A stretch of DNA of 64,000 bases from G965220305 sp965220305 (GCA_965220305.1 OZ244817.1:3162001-3226000), one strand, 5' to 3'. Shown: positions 25,885-33,063, counted from the first letter of the stretch. Notes: a model not told the origin generated them from the letters alone. Numbers and translations are program-made.

Positions 25885-26376
25885 ATGTGGTTATTCAAGA
25901 AGAGGTTTACAGACGAACAGAAGGGGAAGTTGCAGCAAGTCGCCGAAATTCTGAACTGCTTAGCGAAAGATCAAGAAACTGCCTATTCAACAATGTTGGT
26001 CGAAATGGGGGGGTTCCTAAAGAATTGTGTGGATGGACAAAATGCTGGGCTGGGTAGGCCGTTGAACTCCCCACGAGATTATGAAATAGAGATGGTTCGT
26101 GGGATGTTATGGTCCCACAGAGGGGCTGTGGAAACGTCAATCTCTCGTCTGGAGGAAATGTTTATACCAAATTGGGCACCTTCTAAGTTTACTGAAACGA
26201 GGCAAGAGTGGAGCAAATTTTGGGAGGCCCATGTGAGTTTTATCGATACTGCATTAGAGGGGCTAGAGCCACCAAACCCATTGATAGACCAAGTAGGCAA
26301 AGCCAAACTCAATATGTTAATTAGTGGCCTCTCATTGGCCCAGAAATTGGTGCAACACAACCGCTTGAAGGCTTGA
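25885..26376 (+). CDS. Unrecognised protein gene carried by the atp insertion
   Basis: A 163-residue protein from the ATG at 25885, which has GGAG 7 nt upstream; the frame is open from 25813. It begins MWLFKKRFTDEQKGKLQQVA and appears largely helical and soluble, with several Trp residues (MLWSHRGAVETSISRLEE, RQEWSKFWEAHVSFIDTALE). No family was recognised. Base and codon use is clearly more AT-rich than the flanking atp genes. It is in the same frame as the displaced atpA fragment that follows its TGA stop. Probably acquired. Confidence 0.7.
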   Translation: MWLFKKRFTDEQKGKLQQVAEILNCLAKDQETAYSTMLVEMGGFLKNCVDGQNAGLGRPLNSPRDYEIEMVRGMLWSHRGAVETSISRLEEMFIPNWAPSKFTETRQEWSKFWEAHVSFIDTALEGLEPPNPLIDQVGKAKLNMLISGLSLAQKLVQHNRLKA

Positions 26377-26399
26377 GGGGAGAACAGTGCAGCCCCCTT

Positions 26400-26547
26400 C
26401 GGCCCCTTCGAGGCAGGGCTGCTTCGCTACGTCAGCACCACCCATCCCGACCTGGTGCAGGGCATCGGAGCGGCCAGGGACCTCAACGACGAGTTGGAGG
26501 CCCAACTAACCGAGGCGATCAACAACTTCAAGCCCACCTTTGTGTAA
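26400..26547 (+). pseudogene. Displaced atpA C-terminal fragment
   Basis: Copy B of the repeat encodes the last 48 residues of alpha (GPFEAGLLRYVSTTHPDL to FKPTFV and stop) with one substitution (Ser to Gly in LVQGIGAARD). It has no start codon and directly follows the stop of the inserted gene. The frame has not decayed, which points to a recent event or continued exchange. Confidence 0.9.
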
Positions 26548-26550
26548 CTC
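26400..26550 (+). repeat. 151-bp direct repeat, copy B
   Basis: Second copy of the atpA 3' end, offset by exactly 751 bp from copy A. It marks the right boundary of the insertion. Confidence 0.95.
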
Positions 26551-26610
26551 TGGCATCAGGGTAGCGGCACGTCCCTTGCTTCTGTTCCAAGGATTTCAGA
26601 GTATGCGATA

Positions 26611-26925
26611 ATGTTCTTGGGCACTATCGCCATACCGCGGATTCTGGGTTGGAAGCGAGGTGAAGGCGTGGTAGTCAAGAGTTTCGGACAATTTCTATCG
26701 CACCAAGGCGAAGGTCAGCCAAAGCGTCATGGGTTAATCGTCGGCGCAAATGCCCTTGCCATGTATCTGGGACTGGTAATTTTCCTGGTCGCCTTTCCTT
26801 TCCTGGTTTTGGGATTCGTAAGAGTGGATGAGTCGCTGGTAAAGCCCGCCTTCATAGCCAGTGTGGTGGGCACATTTTTGTACTTCTTCACCTACCAACG
26901 TTATTTCCACTATCGGCAGAAGTAA
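26611..26925 (+). CDS. Small two-helix membrane protein, function unknown
   Basis: A 104-residue protein between the displaced atpA fragment and atpG. Two membrane segments are visible: LAMYLGLVIFLVAFPFLVLGFV and AFIASVVGTFLYFFTY, ending in YRQK. An alternative GTG start at 26668 has GAGGTGAAGG upstream and would give 85 residues. It is not a recognised ATP synthase component. It may belong to the same foreign segment as the 25885 gene. Confidence 0.6.
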   Translation: MFLGTIAIPRILGWKRGEGVVVKSFGQFLSHQGEGQPKRHGLIVGANALAMYLGLVIFLVAFPFLVLGFVRVDESLVKPAFIASVVGTFLYFFTYQRYFHYRQK

Positions 26926-26978
26926 CCTTGGGCTAGGAGCGGTCTTTGATATGGGAAAGGGTGTTGAGGTGGGTAGCC

Positions 26979-27104
26979 ATGCTCATGCTCACAGGCGCAA
27001 TATTAGGCTCGTCGTTATACGTCATTTTGTCCAAGGGTTATGCCGATGACATGGAGAAATGGGCGGTGGGAGCAGTCTTTGGGTTCTGGACAAACCATTC
27101 ATAA
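26979..27104 (+). CDS. Very small membrane protein (41 residues)
   Basis: ATG at 26979 after GAGGTGGG, stop TAA at 27102-27104. The protein starts MLMLTGAILGSSLYVILSKG, a single membrane segment, then YADDMEKWAVGAVFGFW. The pattern of a helix followed by D-x2-KWA-x-G-x-(V/I)-x-G-x-W resembles small orphan membrane proteins seen in phage and plasmid DNA; this is only a resemblance. It sits 97 bp before atpG, in the segment that should be an ordinary intercistronic gap. Confidence 0.5.
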   Translation: MLMLTGAILGSSLYVILSKGYADDMEKWAVGAVFGFWTNHS

Positions 27105-27200
27105 GAATGCCGTGATCGACCTTGAAAGTAGCATAGGATGAGGGTGGATATCCTGTTTACAAATACCTCCTCAGGGTTCGCACGGCAAGGAAGATAGCAA

Positions 27201-28064
27201 ATGCCCAGCGTCAGAGACATCCGAAGGCGCATCCGCAGCATTGAGAACACCGGCAAGGTGACCAATGCCATGTCTCTCATCGCTGCTTCCAAAATGCGCC
27301 GCGCCCAGAATGCAGTGATTCAGGGCCGGCCCTACGCACTGAAAATTCAGGAAGTCATTGCCGACTTGGCTGCGCAACCGGGCGACGACGAGGCGGGAGT
27401 CCATCCCCTCCTTCAGGTCAGAGAAGTCCAGCGAGTCGGAGTCTTGGTCATTACGCCGGACCGGGGATTGGCCGGAGGGATGCACTCCACCGTCAACCGC
27501 CAAGTGGCCCAGTTCATCCTGGAATCGCCGGTGCCGGTGCAGAGCATCGTGGTGGGCCGCAAGGGCCGGGACTTCATGGTGCGCTACGGCCAGGACGTTA
27601 AAGCGGTGTTCGCCGACCTGGGAGACCGCCCGACGGTGGCCGACACCACCGCAATTGCCCGCATGGTGGTGGACAGCTATGCCCAGGGGGAAGTGGACGA
27701 AGTGTACCTAATCTACACCCAGTTCGTTTCCGTAATGTCCCAGCACCCGGTGGTGGAGAAACTGTTGCCGGTCACCCCGGCCGGCCTCTCGGGAACGGAA
27801 CGGGTCGGCTATATCTATGAACCGGACTCCCTCACGGTGTTGGGGTCGCTTTTGCCCCAGTTCGTGGAGATGGAAGTCTACCACGCTATCCTGGAGTCCA
27901 TCGCCAGCGAACAGTCGGCCCGCATGGTGGCCATGCGCAACGCCACCGACAATGCCAAGGGTTTGGGGGAAGACTTGACCCTGGTAATGAACAAGCTTCG
28001 CCAGGATAGCATTACCAACGAGTTGCTGGACTTGATTGGCGGACAGATAGCCCAGGAAGGCTAA
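27201..28064 (+). CDS. atpG: ATP synthase F1 subunit gamma
   Basis: A 287-residue central-stalk subunit. N-terminal RDIRRRIRSIENTGKVTNAM and C-terminal MRNATDNAKGLGEDLTLVMN are the two signature helices that turn inside the alpha3-beta3 ring. In this operon it is separated from atpA by about 1.4 kb instead of the usual short gap. AAGGAAGATAG precedes the ATG. Confidence 0.96.
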   Translation: MPSVRDIRRRIRSIENTGKVTNAMSLIAASKMRRAQNAVIQGRPYALKIQEVIADLAAQPGDDEAGVHPLLQVREVQRVGVLVITPDRGLAGGMHSTVNRQVAQFILESPVPVQSIVVGRKGRDFMVRYGQDVKAVFADLGDRPTVADTTAIARMVVDSYAQGEVDEVYLIYTQFVSVMSQHPVVEKLLPVTPAGLSGTERVGYIYEPDSLTVLGSLLPQFVEMEVYHAILESIASEQSARMVAMRNATDNAKGLGEDLTLVMNKLRQDSITNELLDLIGGQIAQEG

Positions 28065-28095
28065 CCCAGATACCCACGCGACAGGAGGTTGCCCC

Positions 28096-29490
28096 ATGCC
28101 AGGAAGCGTCGTGCAGATCATCGGAACGGTGGTGGACGTGGAGTTCCCGCCGGACCAACTTCCCAGACTGTTTGATGCCTTGGAAATGGAAAACAGCGGT
28201 GAAAAGTTGGTGCTGGAGGTGCAGCAGCACATCGGCAACAACTGGGCGCGGTGCCTGGCTTTGGGGTCCACCGATGGTTTGGCCCGGGGCACCCAGGTCA
28301 ACGATACCGGCCAGAAGGTTTCGGTGCCGGTGGGCCAGGAGACCTTGGGCCGCCTGTTTGACGTTACCGGCACCCCCCTGGACAATTTGGGGCCGGTGGA
28401 AGCTGGGCAGCATTGGCCCATTCACCGGGATGCCCCCAGGTTCGACGACCAGAACCCGTCCGTCGAGATCCTGGAAACCGGCATCAAGGTCTTCGACCTG
28501 ATTACCCCCTTTATGAAGGGCGGTAAGATTGGCGCATACGGCGGCGCCGGTGTGGGCAAGACGGTCATCATTCAGGAGCTCATCCGCAACATCGGCGCGG
28601 TACACCGGGGTGTGTCCGTATTTGCCGGCGTGGGCGAGCGTTCCCGCGAAGGCAACGACCTGTGGCACGAAATGCAGGACTCGGGCGTGCTGTCCAGCAC
28701 CGTACTGGTCTTTGGGCAAATGAACGAGACCCCCGGAGTTCGGGCTAGGATCGGGTTGACCGGACTCACCATGGCGGAGTACTTCCGGGACGAAGAGAGC
28801 CAGGATGTCCTGTTGTTCATCGACAACATTTACCGTTACATCCTGGCCGGTATGGAAGTGTCGGCGCTGTTGGGTCGGATGCCCTCGGCGGTGGGTTATC
28901 AGCCAACCCTGAGTACCGAGATGGGCGCTTTGCAGGAACGCATCACCTCAACCCGGTCCGGTTCTATCACCTCCTTCCAGGCCATTTACGTCCCCGCCGA
29001 CGACTATACCGACCCGGGAATCGTCACCACCTTTGGACACCTGGACGGCGTGGTATCCCTGGAACGCTCCCTGGCCGCCCAGGGGTTGTACCCGGCGGTG
29101 GACCCACTGGCTTCCTACTCCCGCATCTTGGAGCCGCGTATTGTGGGTGAGGAGCACTACCAGGCGGCGCGCTCGGTACAGCAAGTGCTCCAGCGCTACC
29201 GCGACCTGCAGGACATCATCGCCATCCTGGGTATCGAAGAGCTTTCGGAGGAGGACCGCTTGGCGGTGTTCCGCGCCCGCAAGATTCAGCGCTTCCTGAC
29301 CCAGCCTTTCTTCGTGGCCGAGGGCTTCACCAACCAGCCGGGCAAGTATGTTCCGGTGCGGGAGACGGTGCGGGGCTTCACCGAGATTTTGGCGGGCCAG
29401 CACGATGATTTGCCGGAGCAGGCCTTCTACATGGTGGGCACCATCGACGAGGCTATAGAAAAGGCCGAGCAGATGCAGGCGGCGGCTTAG
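28096..29490 (+). CDS. atpD: ATP synthase F1 subunit beta
   Basis: A 464-residue catalytic subunit. The P-loop is GGAGVGKT, the catalytic Glu lies in VGERSREGNDL, the Walker B strand is DVLLFIDNIYR, and the catch-loop region follows. AGGAGG precedes the ATG. It makes ATP at three sites of the F1 head. Confidence 0.97.
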   Translation: MPGSVVQIIGTVVDVEFPPDQLPRLFDALEMENSGEKLVLEVQQHIGNNWARCLALGSTDGLARGTQVNDTGQKVSVPVGQETLGRLFDVTGTPLDNLGPVEAGQHWPIHRDAPRFDDQNPSVEILETGIKVFDLITPFMKGGKIGAYGGAGVGKTVIIQELIRNIGAVHRGVSVFAGVGERSREGNDLWHEMQDSGVLSSTVLVFGQMNETPGVRARIGLTGLTMAEYFRDEESQDVLLFIDNIYRYILAGMEVSALLGRMPSAVGYQPTLSTEMGALQERITSTRSGSITSFQAIYVPADDYTDPGIVTTFGHLDGVVSLERSLAAQGLYPAVDPLASYSRILEPRIVGEEHYQAARSVQQVLQRYRDLQDIIAILGIEELSEEDRLAVFRARKIQRFLTQPFFVAEGFTNQPGKYVPVRETVRGFTEILAGQHDDLPEQAFYMVGTIDEAIEKAEQMQAAA

Positions 29491-29630
29491 GACAGTTCCT
29501 TTTCCACCCCCACGTGGCGGACCGTCCAATGGCAAGGTGACACCCTGTATGCCGGGTCCAAGCTGCTTTGCCTGGGCCCACCGGATTCTGACCGCCGGAT
29601 ATTGTTGGCTCGGCTAATGGAGTAACAAAC

Positions 29631-30092
29631 ATGGCCCCCATGCGACTGGAAATAATTACCGCCGAACGGGAAGTTTACTCCGAGGACGTGGATGTGTTGG
29701 TGGCCCCGGGCATCGAGGGCCAGTTGGGCATCCTGCCCCACCATGCTCCCCTGATGACTTTCATCCAACCCGGGGAAATAATGATTCGCCGGGATGGCGA
29801 GGAAAGCTACCTGGCCGTGACCGGCGGCTTCATGGAAGTTCTGGGCAACAAGGTTACCATCCTGGCCGACGCCTGCGAGTCGTCCGACGAGATCAACGAG
29901 GAGCGGGCCCAGGCTGCGGTGGACCGGTCCCGGGAACGTCTGGCCCAGCGGGGCTCCGACCTGGAACTGGAACGCGCTGCCGCTTCCATGCGCCGGGCCC
30001 AGGTTCGGCTGGATGTGGTGCGGCGAAGGCGGCGTACCCGGGGCCAAACGGGTTTTGGAGAGGCTGGAGGCGGTCCCTCGGGTATCGGTTAG
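29631..30092 (+). CDS. atpC: ATP synthase F1 subunit epsilon
   Basis: A 153-residue epsilon subunit. The N-terminal beta sandwich (LEIITAEREVYSEDVDVLVAP, GQLGILPHHAPLMTFIQPG) is followed by the two-helix domain that can inhibit hydrolysis. The C-terminal tail is longer than usual and Arg/Gly-rich (RRRRRTRGQTGFGEAGGG). A 140-bp gap separates it from atpD; nothing is recognised in it. Last gene of the operon, convergent with rex. Confidence 0.93.
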   Translation: MAPMRLEIITAEREVYSEDVDVLVAPGIEGQLGILPHHAPLMTFIQPGEIMIRRDGEESYLAVTGGFMEVLGNKVTILADACESSDEINEERAQAAVDRSRERLAQRGSDLELERAAASMRRAQVRLDVVRRRRRTRGQTGFGEAGGGPSGIG

Positions 30093-30126
30093 GGCCGGAA
30101 GGAGTGGGTTGGCCCGTAAGTCCGCC

Positions 30127-30789
30127 CTATTTGCCCTCTTCGCTGGTCAGATAATAGGTCATCGACTGGAGAGATAGCACCGGGTCTATGTTGCGTATCT
30201 TCACCCCCTCCGGGACCTGAGGGGCGATGGGAGCGTAGTTGAGGATGGCCCGCACCCCGCACTCCACCAGCCGATCGATTACCGCCTGAGTGTGGACGCT
30301 GGGTACCGCCACGATGGCGATGTTAATTTGGTGCTCGGATAGTACCTGGGCCAGTTCTTCGCTGGAGCGTATGGTCAATCCTCCGACATCTTCGCCAATA
30401 ACCGCCGGGTCGTTGTCCAACGCCGCTACCAGGTGAAACCCGTCGGGGGTGAAACCGGGGTAACTCAATATCGCCTTCCCCAGCCGGCCCATTCCTACAA
30501 TCACCACATTCCAATCTTCATTGAGGCCCAGAATCTGCCGCAGTTCAGCCAGCAAATGTTGAACGCTGTAACCGCGTCCCTGCTTACCAAAGCGGCCAAA
30601 ATAGCTGAGGTCTTTCCTTATTTGGGCCGGGGTTACCTGTAGCTTTTCGCCCAGTTGTTGGGAGTTGGCGACCTGAATCCCGTCATCCAGAAGCTGTTTC
30701 AGGATGCGGACGTATTGGGGCAGCCGGGCCACGACCACCTCGGGCACTTCTTCCCCCAAACCCTGTCGGGGCGGCAAGCTACCTACCAT
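30127..30789 (-). CDS. rex: Redox-sensing transcriptional repressor Rex
   Basis: About 220 residues from the ATG at 30789, which has GGGAGG upstream; a GTG at 30810 is also possible. The N-terminal winged helix is clear (QLGEKLQVTPAQIRKDLSYFG, GKQGRGYSVQHLL), followed by a Rossmann domain with VVIVGMGRLGKAIL and a domain-swap C-terminal helix. Rex senses the NADH/NAD+ ratio and represses respiratory and fermentation genes when NADH is low. Its position next to the atp operon suggests a link with energy metabolism. Possible operator: 30869-30882. Confidence 0.94.
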   Translation of the reverse strand: MVGSLPPRQGLGEEVPEVVVARLPQYVRILKQLLDDGIQVANSQQLGEKLQVTPAQIRKDLSYFGRFGKQGRGYSVQHLLAELRQILGLNEDWNVVIVGMGRLGKAILSYPGFTPDGFHLVAALDNDPAVIGEDVGGLTIRSSEELAQVLSEHQINIAIVAVPSVHTQAVIDRLVECGVRAILNYAPIAPQVPEGVKIRNIDPVLSLQSMTYYLTSEEGK

Positions 30790-30868
30790 AACGATGTGCG
30801 CCTCCCTCACCCACTGTTTGTTGGTGGGGGTTAACGAGTTATAGCAACCGGGGAACGGGAGAAAACAC

Positions 30869-30882
30869 TGTTGTCGGCAACA
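30869..30882. promoter_or_regulatory. Inverted repeat upstream of rex, possible operator
   Basis: TGTTG-TCGG-CAACA lies about 80 bp upstream of rex. It is a dyad like a Rex operator in size but does not match the usual TTGTGA half-site, so assignment is weak. The 340-bp divergent region 30790-31129 holds nothing else recognised. Confidence 0.3.
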
Positions 30883-31129
30883 AACGGTTCTAGTTCTGCC
30901 GTTCCAGTCTATAATCTAAGGGGGAACTCTCCGGTAAGTCAAGACCATTTGTGAAAATAAGTGCGAACCGGGTCAAAGGCCCCTGGGTGCGACTAATTGC
31001 GACTAGGGCCGGGATGTCGCTTATTCTTACGATGGTGGGAGGGTGGCCTGGGGGAGACTTGGGTAAGTAGTCGGTGACTCGACGGAGATTCCGGCTTCTC
31101 CGTAGATGGACCGCAGCGGGAGGTTACTT

Positions 31130-31423
31130 GTGCATATTGGCGTGGCCCGGTTGGTATTGCATCTACCCGAAGCGAACAGCTTGAAGAGCAAGCGGGGAAT
31201 TGCCCGTTCCCTGATTTCCCGTTTACACAACCAGTTCAAGGTGGCCGTCGCCGAGGGAGAAGATAATGACCTGTGGCAGCGGCTTACCCTGGTGGTGTGC
31301 TGCGTTAGCAACGATGCCGGCCACGCCACTCAAGTCCTGTCGGCAGTGGCGGACTTCGTGGAGGACAGCCGCCGCGACCTGGAACTCCTGGACTACGACA
31401 CCGAAATTATCTCGGGAGTCTGA
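31130..31423 (+). CDS. DUF503 family protein
   Basis: A 97-residue protein. The GTG at 31130 follows GGGAGG by 7 nt and gives MHIGVARLVLHLPEANSLKSKR, the canonical DUF503 N-terminus; the ATG at 31106 would add eight unsupported residues. The rest (RGIARSLISRLHNQFKVAVAE, LTLVVCCVSNDAGHA, LDYDTEIISG) fits a ferredoxin-like fold. DUF503 genes often lie near rbfA/infB; here it stands alone. Function unknown. Confidence 0.88.
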   Translation: MHIGVARLVLHLPEANSLKSKRGIARSLISRLHNQFKVAVAEGEDNDLWQRLTLVVCCVSNDAGHATQVLSAVADFVEDSRRDLELLDYDTEIISGV

Positions 31424-31466
31424 GAGCTCGCCCGTCCTCCGGCATAGAATTTCCCGGCCCGACAGA

Positions 31467-31506
31467 AGAGGGGCCAATGCGGACTGTGTTCCGCGTCGGC
31501 CCCTCT
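31467..31506. terminator. Bidirectional terminator hairpin
   Basis: AGAGGGGCC pairs with GGCCCCTCT, and inner arms GCGGA and TCCGC extend the stem. It lies between the convergent DUF503 and selenoprotein genes and could serve both. Confidence 0.65.
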
Positions 31507-31548
31507 CATCGGTTCCCGGGAGTAGAGTTATTGCCGGTCCCTGACTTG

Positions 31549-31812
31549 TTAGTCTACTCGGTCGGCAATGGCCTTCATCAAGTCCTGAAGGTCAGGGAAA
31601 AGGTGGGCGTTGGGTTCGTGCCGGTGCTCGCCTACCACTTCGCCATCGATTATCACGTCAAACTTGCCGTGGGGACCCGGTGTTAGCTTGAAGGTGGAGA
31701 TGTTCTCTCCGCGTTTGTCCAGCGCCTCTCCTGCCATCCAGGCAGCACGTAGGGCGTGACCTCAATCCCAGCAGTAGAGTATCTCGATTTCCAGTTTCTT
31801 CGCTGTAGTCAC
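31549..31812 (-). CDS. SelW/Rdx-like selenoprotein with in-frame TGA (Sec17)
   Basis: Read through TGA at 31762-31764 as selenocysteine, the gene encodes 87 residues. The start is GTG at 31812, 6 nt after GAGGAGG (GTG 31815 is also in frame). The N-terminal strand KLEIEILYCWDU-GHALRAAWMAGE has the CxxU redox motif (Cys14, Sec17) in the exact place of the CxxC/CxxU of SelW/SelT/SelH (Rdx) proteins. The second half, STFKLTPGPHGKFDVIIDGE and FPDLQDLMKAIADR, also fits that thioredoxin-like fold. Ordinary gene callers would give only the 62-residue piece from 31737 and lose the active site. Function: a thiol/selenol redox protein, substrate unknown. No sel genes are in the window. Confidence 0.82.
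31723..31756 (-). promoter_or_regulatory. SECIS-like hairpin downstream of the TGA
   Basis: On the minus strand, 21 nt after the TGA, CTGCC-TGGAT-GGCAG forms a perfect 5-bp stem with a 5-nt loop that has G at position 2. A lower stem CGCC (31753-31756) with GGCG (31723-31726) extends it across an internal loop. Bacterial SECIS elements need an apical loop 16-37 nt from the UGA with a G in its first two positions, which is met here. It would recruit SelB with Sec-tRNA. Confidence 0.65.
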
Positions 31813-31843
31813 CACATGCCTCCTCAAACACTAATGTTCCCGA

Positions 31844-31872
31844 ATAATAGGGAGGAAAAGTTCCTCTGTCAA
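31844..31872 (-). promoter_or_regulatory. Consensus promoter of the selenoprotein gene
   Basis: On the minus strand TTGACA (31872-31867), a 17-bp spacer and TATTAT (31849-31844). The predicted transcription start is about 25 nt before the GTG, just upstream of the GAGGAGG site. It supports the extended, TGA-containing reading frame. Confidence 0.75.
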
Positions 31873-31881
31873 TGACATATC

Positions 31882-32069
31882 GGATACATACCAGGACGAT
31901 TGCAAAGTTGTTCGATTCGCGCCGTCCGCTCGGTTATGGCAGGACTCCAAGGTTGGAACTGTGGATTCCCGCTTTCGCGGGAAAGACGGTTTGGGGGCAT
32001 ATTCCACTATTTTGGGGGCATATTCCACTATATGGAGGGACTTTCAATCGTCCTGGGATACATACCAGG
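31882..32069. repeat. Composite repeat element
   Basis: GGATACATACCAGG is a direct repeat at 31882-31895 and 32056-32069. CCAGGACGATTG (31891-31902) is the exact inverse of 32045-32056. Inside lie the palindrome TTCCCGC-ttt-GCGGGAA at 31966-31983 (26-bp unit shared with 2647-2672) and a 21-bp tandem duplication. The 372-bp gap 31813-32184 holds this, the selenoprotein promoter and the repeat at 32082; no gene. Confidence 0.65.
31990..32031. repeat. Perfect 21-bp tandem duplication
   Basis: TTTGGGGGCATATTCCACTA plus T occurs twice without mismatch (31990-32010 and 32011-32031), next to the palindromic repeat. Confidence 0.9.
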
Positions 32070-32081
32070 GTCTTTCGATTG

Positions 32082-32112
32082 TCACCACCCCGCCTTCGCG
32101 GGGCGCAGGCTC
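32082..32112. repeat. Dispersed 31-bp repeat, copy 2
   Basis: Matches 9265-9295 at 27 of 31 positions. Here the core is the perfect palindrome CCCCGC-ctt-CGCGGGG. Confidence 0.6.
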
Positions 32113-32184
32113 GACGGGACTAGCCGCCAGCGGATGATGGCCTGAGTCGGGGGACTGCCTGGCCTGCCGGGTGCGTGGCAAACA

Positions 32185-33060
32185 CTAGTCGGGCCCGCCG
32201 CCGGGCGCGCCAGGGGTCAAGCCGCTCAGGAAGCGGGAGAGCGCCTCCCAATAAGGCTCTCCTCCGGTGAGATAAGTGTCGTTGTGTCCGGCGCCCGAGA
32301 GAGGGTGTAGTTCTTTTGGGTGGTTCGCCGCCTGGAACAGCTTTTCACCCTGGGAGAAGGGCACCGTGGTGTCCTGCTCGCCGTGGAGGACTATCAAGGG
32401 CCGCTGGACCCGGCGTATGGGGTCGAGGGAGTTGTAACGGTCCCGTACCAACAGGCGGGCCGGAAGAAGGGGATAATGCAACCGGGCCATATCGGCCAGG
32501 GAGGCAAAGGGGGCCACCAGCGCCAGGCCCAGGGGAGGATGGGGGCCGGCCAGTTCCACCGCTATCGCGGCCCCCAGGGAGCGGCCAAAGTAGACAATCT
32601 TGTCCTGGGCCACGTCGGGACGGGAATTTAGGTATTCCAGGGCGGCGCGGGAGTCCCGGTAGGTGCCTTGCTCCGAGGGTAAGCCCTCGCTGCGGCCATA
32701 ACCCTGGTAGTCGAAGATGAACACGTTGACGCCCAGCCGGTGGTGTACCAGGGCCAGCTCTTCCACCCGGTGACTGATGTTCCCGCCGTTGCCGTGAAAC
32801 CAGAGCCAGGTAATGGGGCTTTCTGATGGTACGTACCAGCCGTGAAGTTGGCGGCCCTCCCGGTTGGAAAACCAGACCTCTTCGTATTCCAGGCCCAATT
32901 GGGCCGGAGTACGCTCTATCTCGGTAGTGGGGAAGAAAACGAAGTGTCTTTCCAGGTGTTCCCAAAAGGACATAGCCAGCGTAGCCAGGACCAGGATAAG
33001 AAGAAGGAGGGAAAACGCCCTGCCCGGGCGCGACCGCAGCAGTCCCGGGACCCGCCTCAA
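32185..33060 (-). CDS. Membrane-anchored alpha/beta hydrolase
   Basis: A 291-residue protein with one N-terminal membrane segment (AFSLLLLILVLATLAMSF). The hydrolase fold has the oxyanion strand WLWFHGNGGN, the nucleophile Ser in FGRSLGAA, the acid in LHGEQDTTVP and the His in GAGHNDT, so the triad is complete. It belongs to the YfhR/BEM46-like group of serine hydrolases; the substrate (ester, peptide or lipid) cannot be told. It follows the DUF2905 gene by 3 bp on the same strand and is probably co-transcribed with it. Confidence 0.88.
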   Translation of the reverse strand: MRRVPGLLRSRPGRAFSLLLLILVLATLAMSFWEHLERHFVFFPTTEIERTPAQLGLEYEEVWFSNREGRQLHGWYVPSESPITWLWFHGNGGNISHRVEELALVHHRLGVNVFIFDYQGYGRSEGLPSEQGTYRDSRAALEYLNSRPDVAQDKIVYFGRSLGAAIAVELAGPHPPLGLALVAPFASLADMARLHYPLLPARLLVRDRYNSLDPIRRVQRPLIVLHGEQDTTVPFSQGEKLFQAANHPKELHPLSGAGHNDTYLTGGEPYWEALSRFLSGLTPGAPGGGPD

Positions 33061-33063
33061 GTA

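Larger units (their letters stand above)
25800..26550 (+). mobile_element. 751-bp insertion in the atp operon bounded by the atpA 3' duplication
   Basis: Between the two 151-bp copies lie 600 bp of AT-richer DNA with its own promoter-like sequence and one gene. The layout is that of an element integrated at the 3' end of a protein-coding gene, which brings a replacement 3' end and displaces the old one downstream. No integrase or transposase is present, so it would be a non-autonomous cargo or the product of a recombination event. That it is mobile is inference. Confidence 0.55.

Noticed and set aside
25649..26550. Simple assembly duplication as an explanation of the atpA repeat
   Set aside because: Three substitutions between copies, and 600 bp of unrelated coding DNA between them, argue against it, though only long reads can exclude it.
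31831..32028. 65-codon minus-strand frame
   Set aside because: It reads through the palindromic repeat (FPRKRES-type translation) and the selenoprotein promoter.
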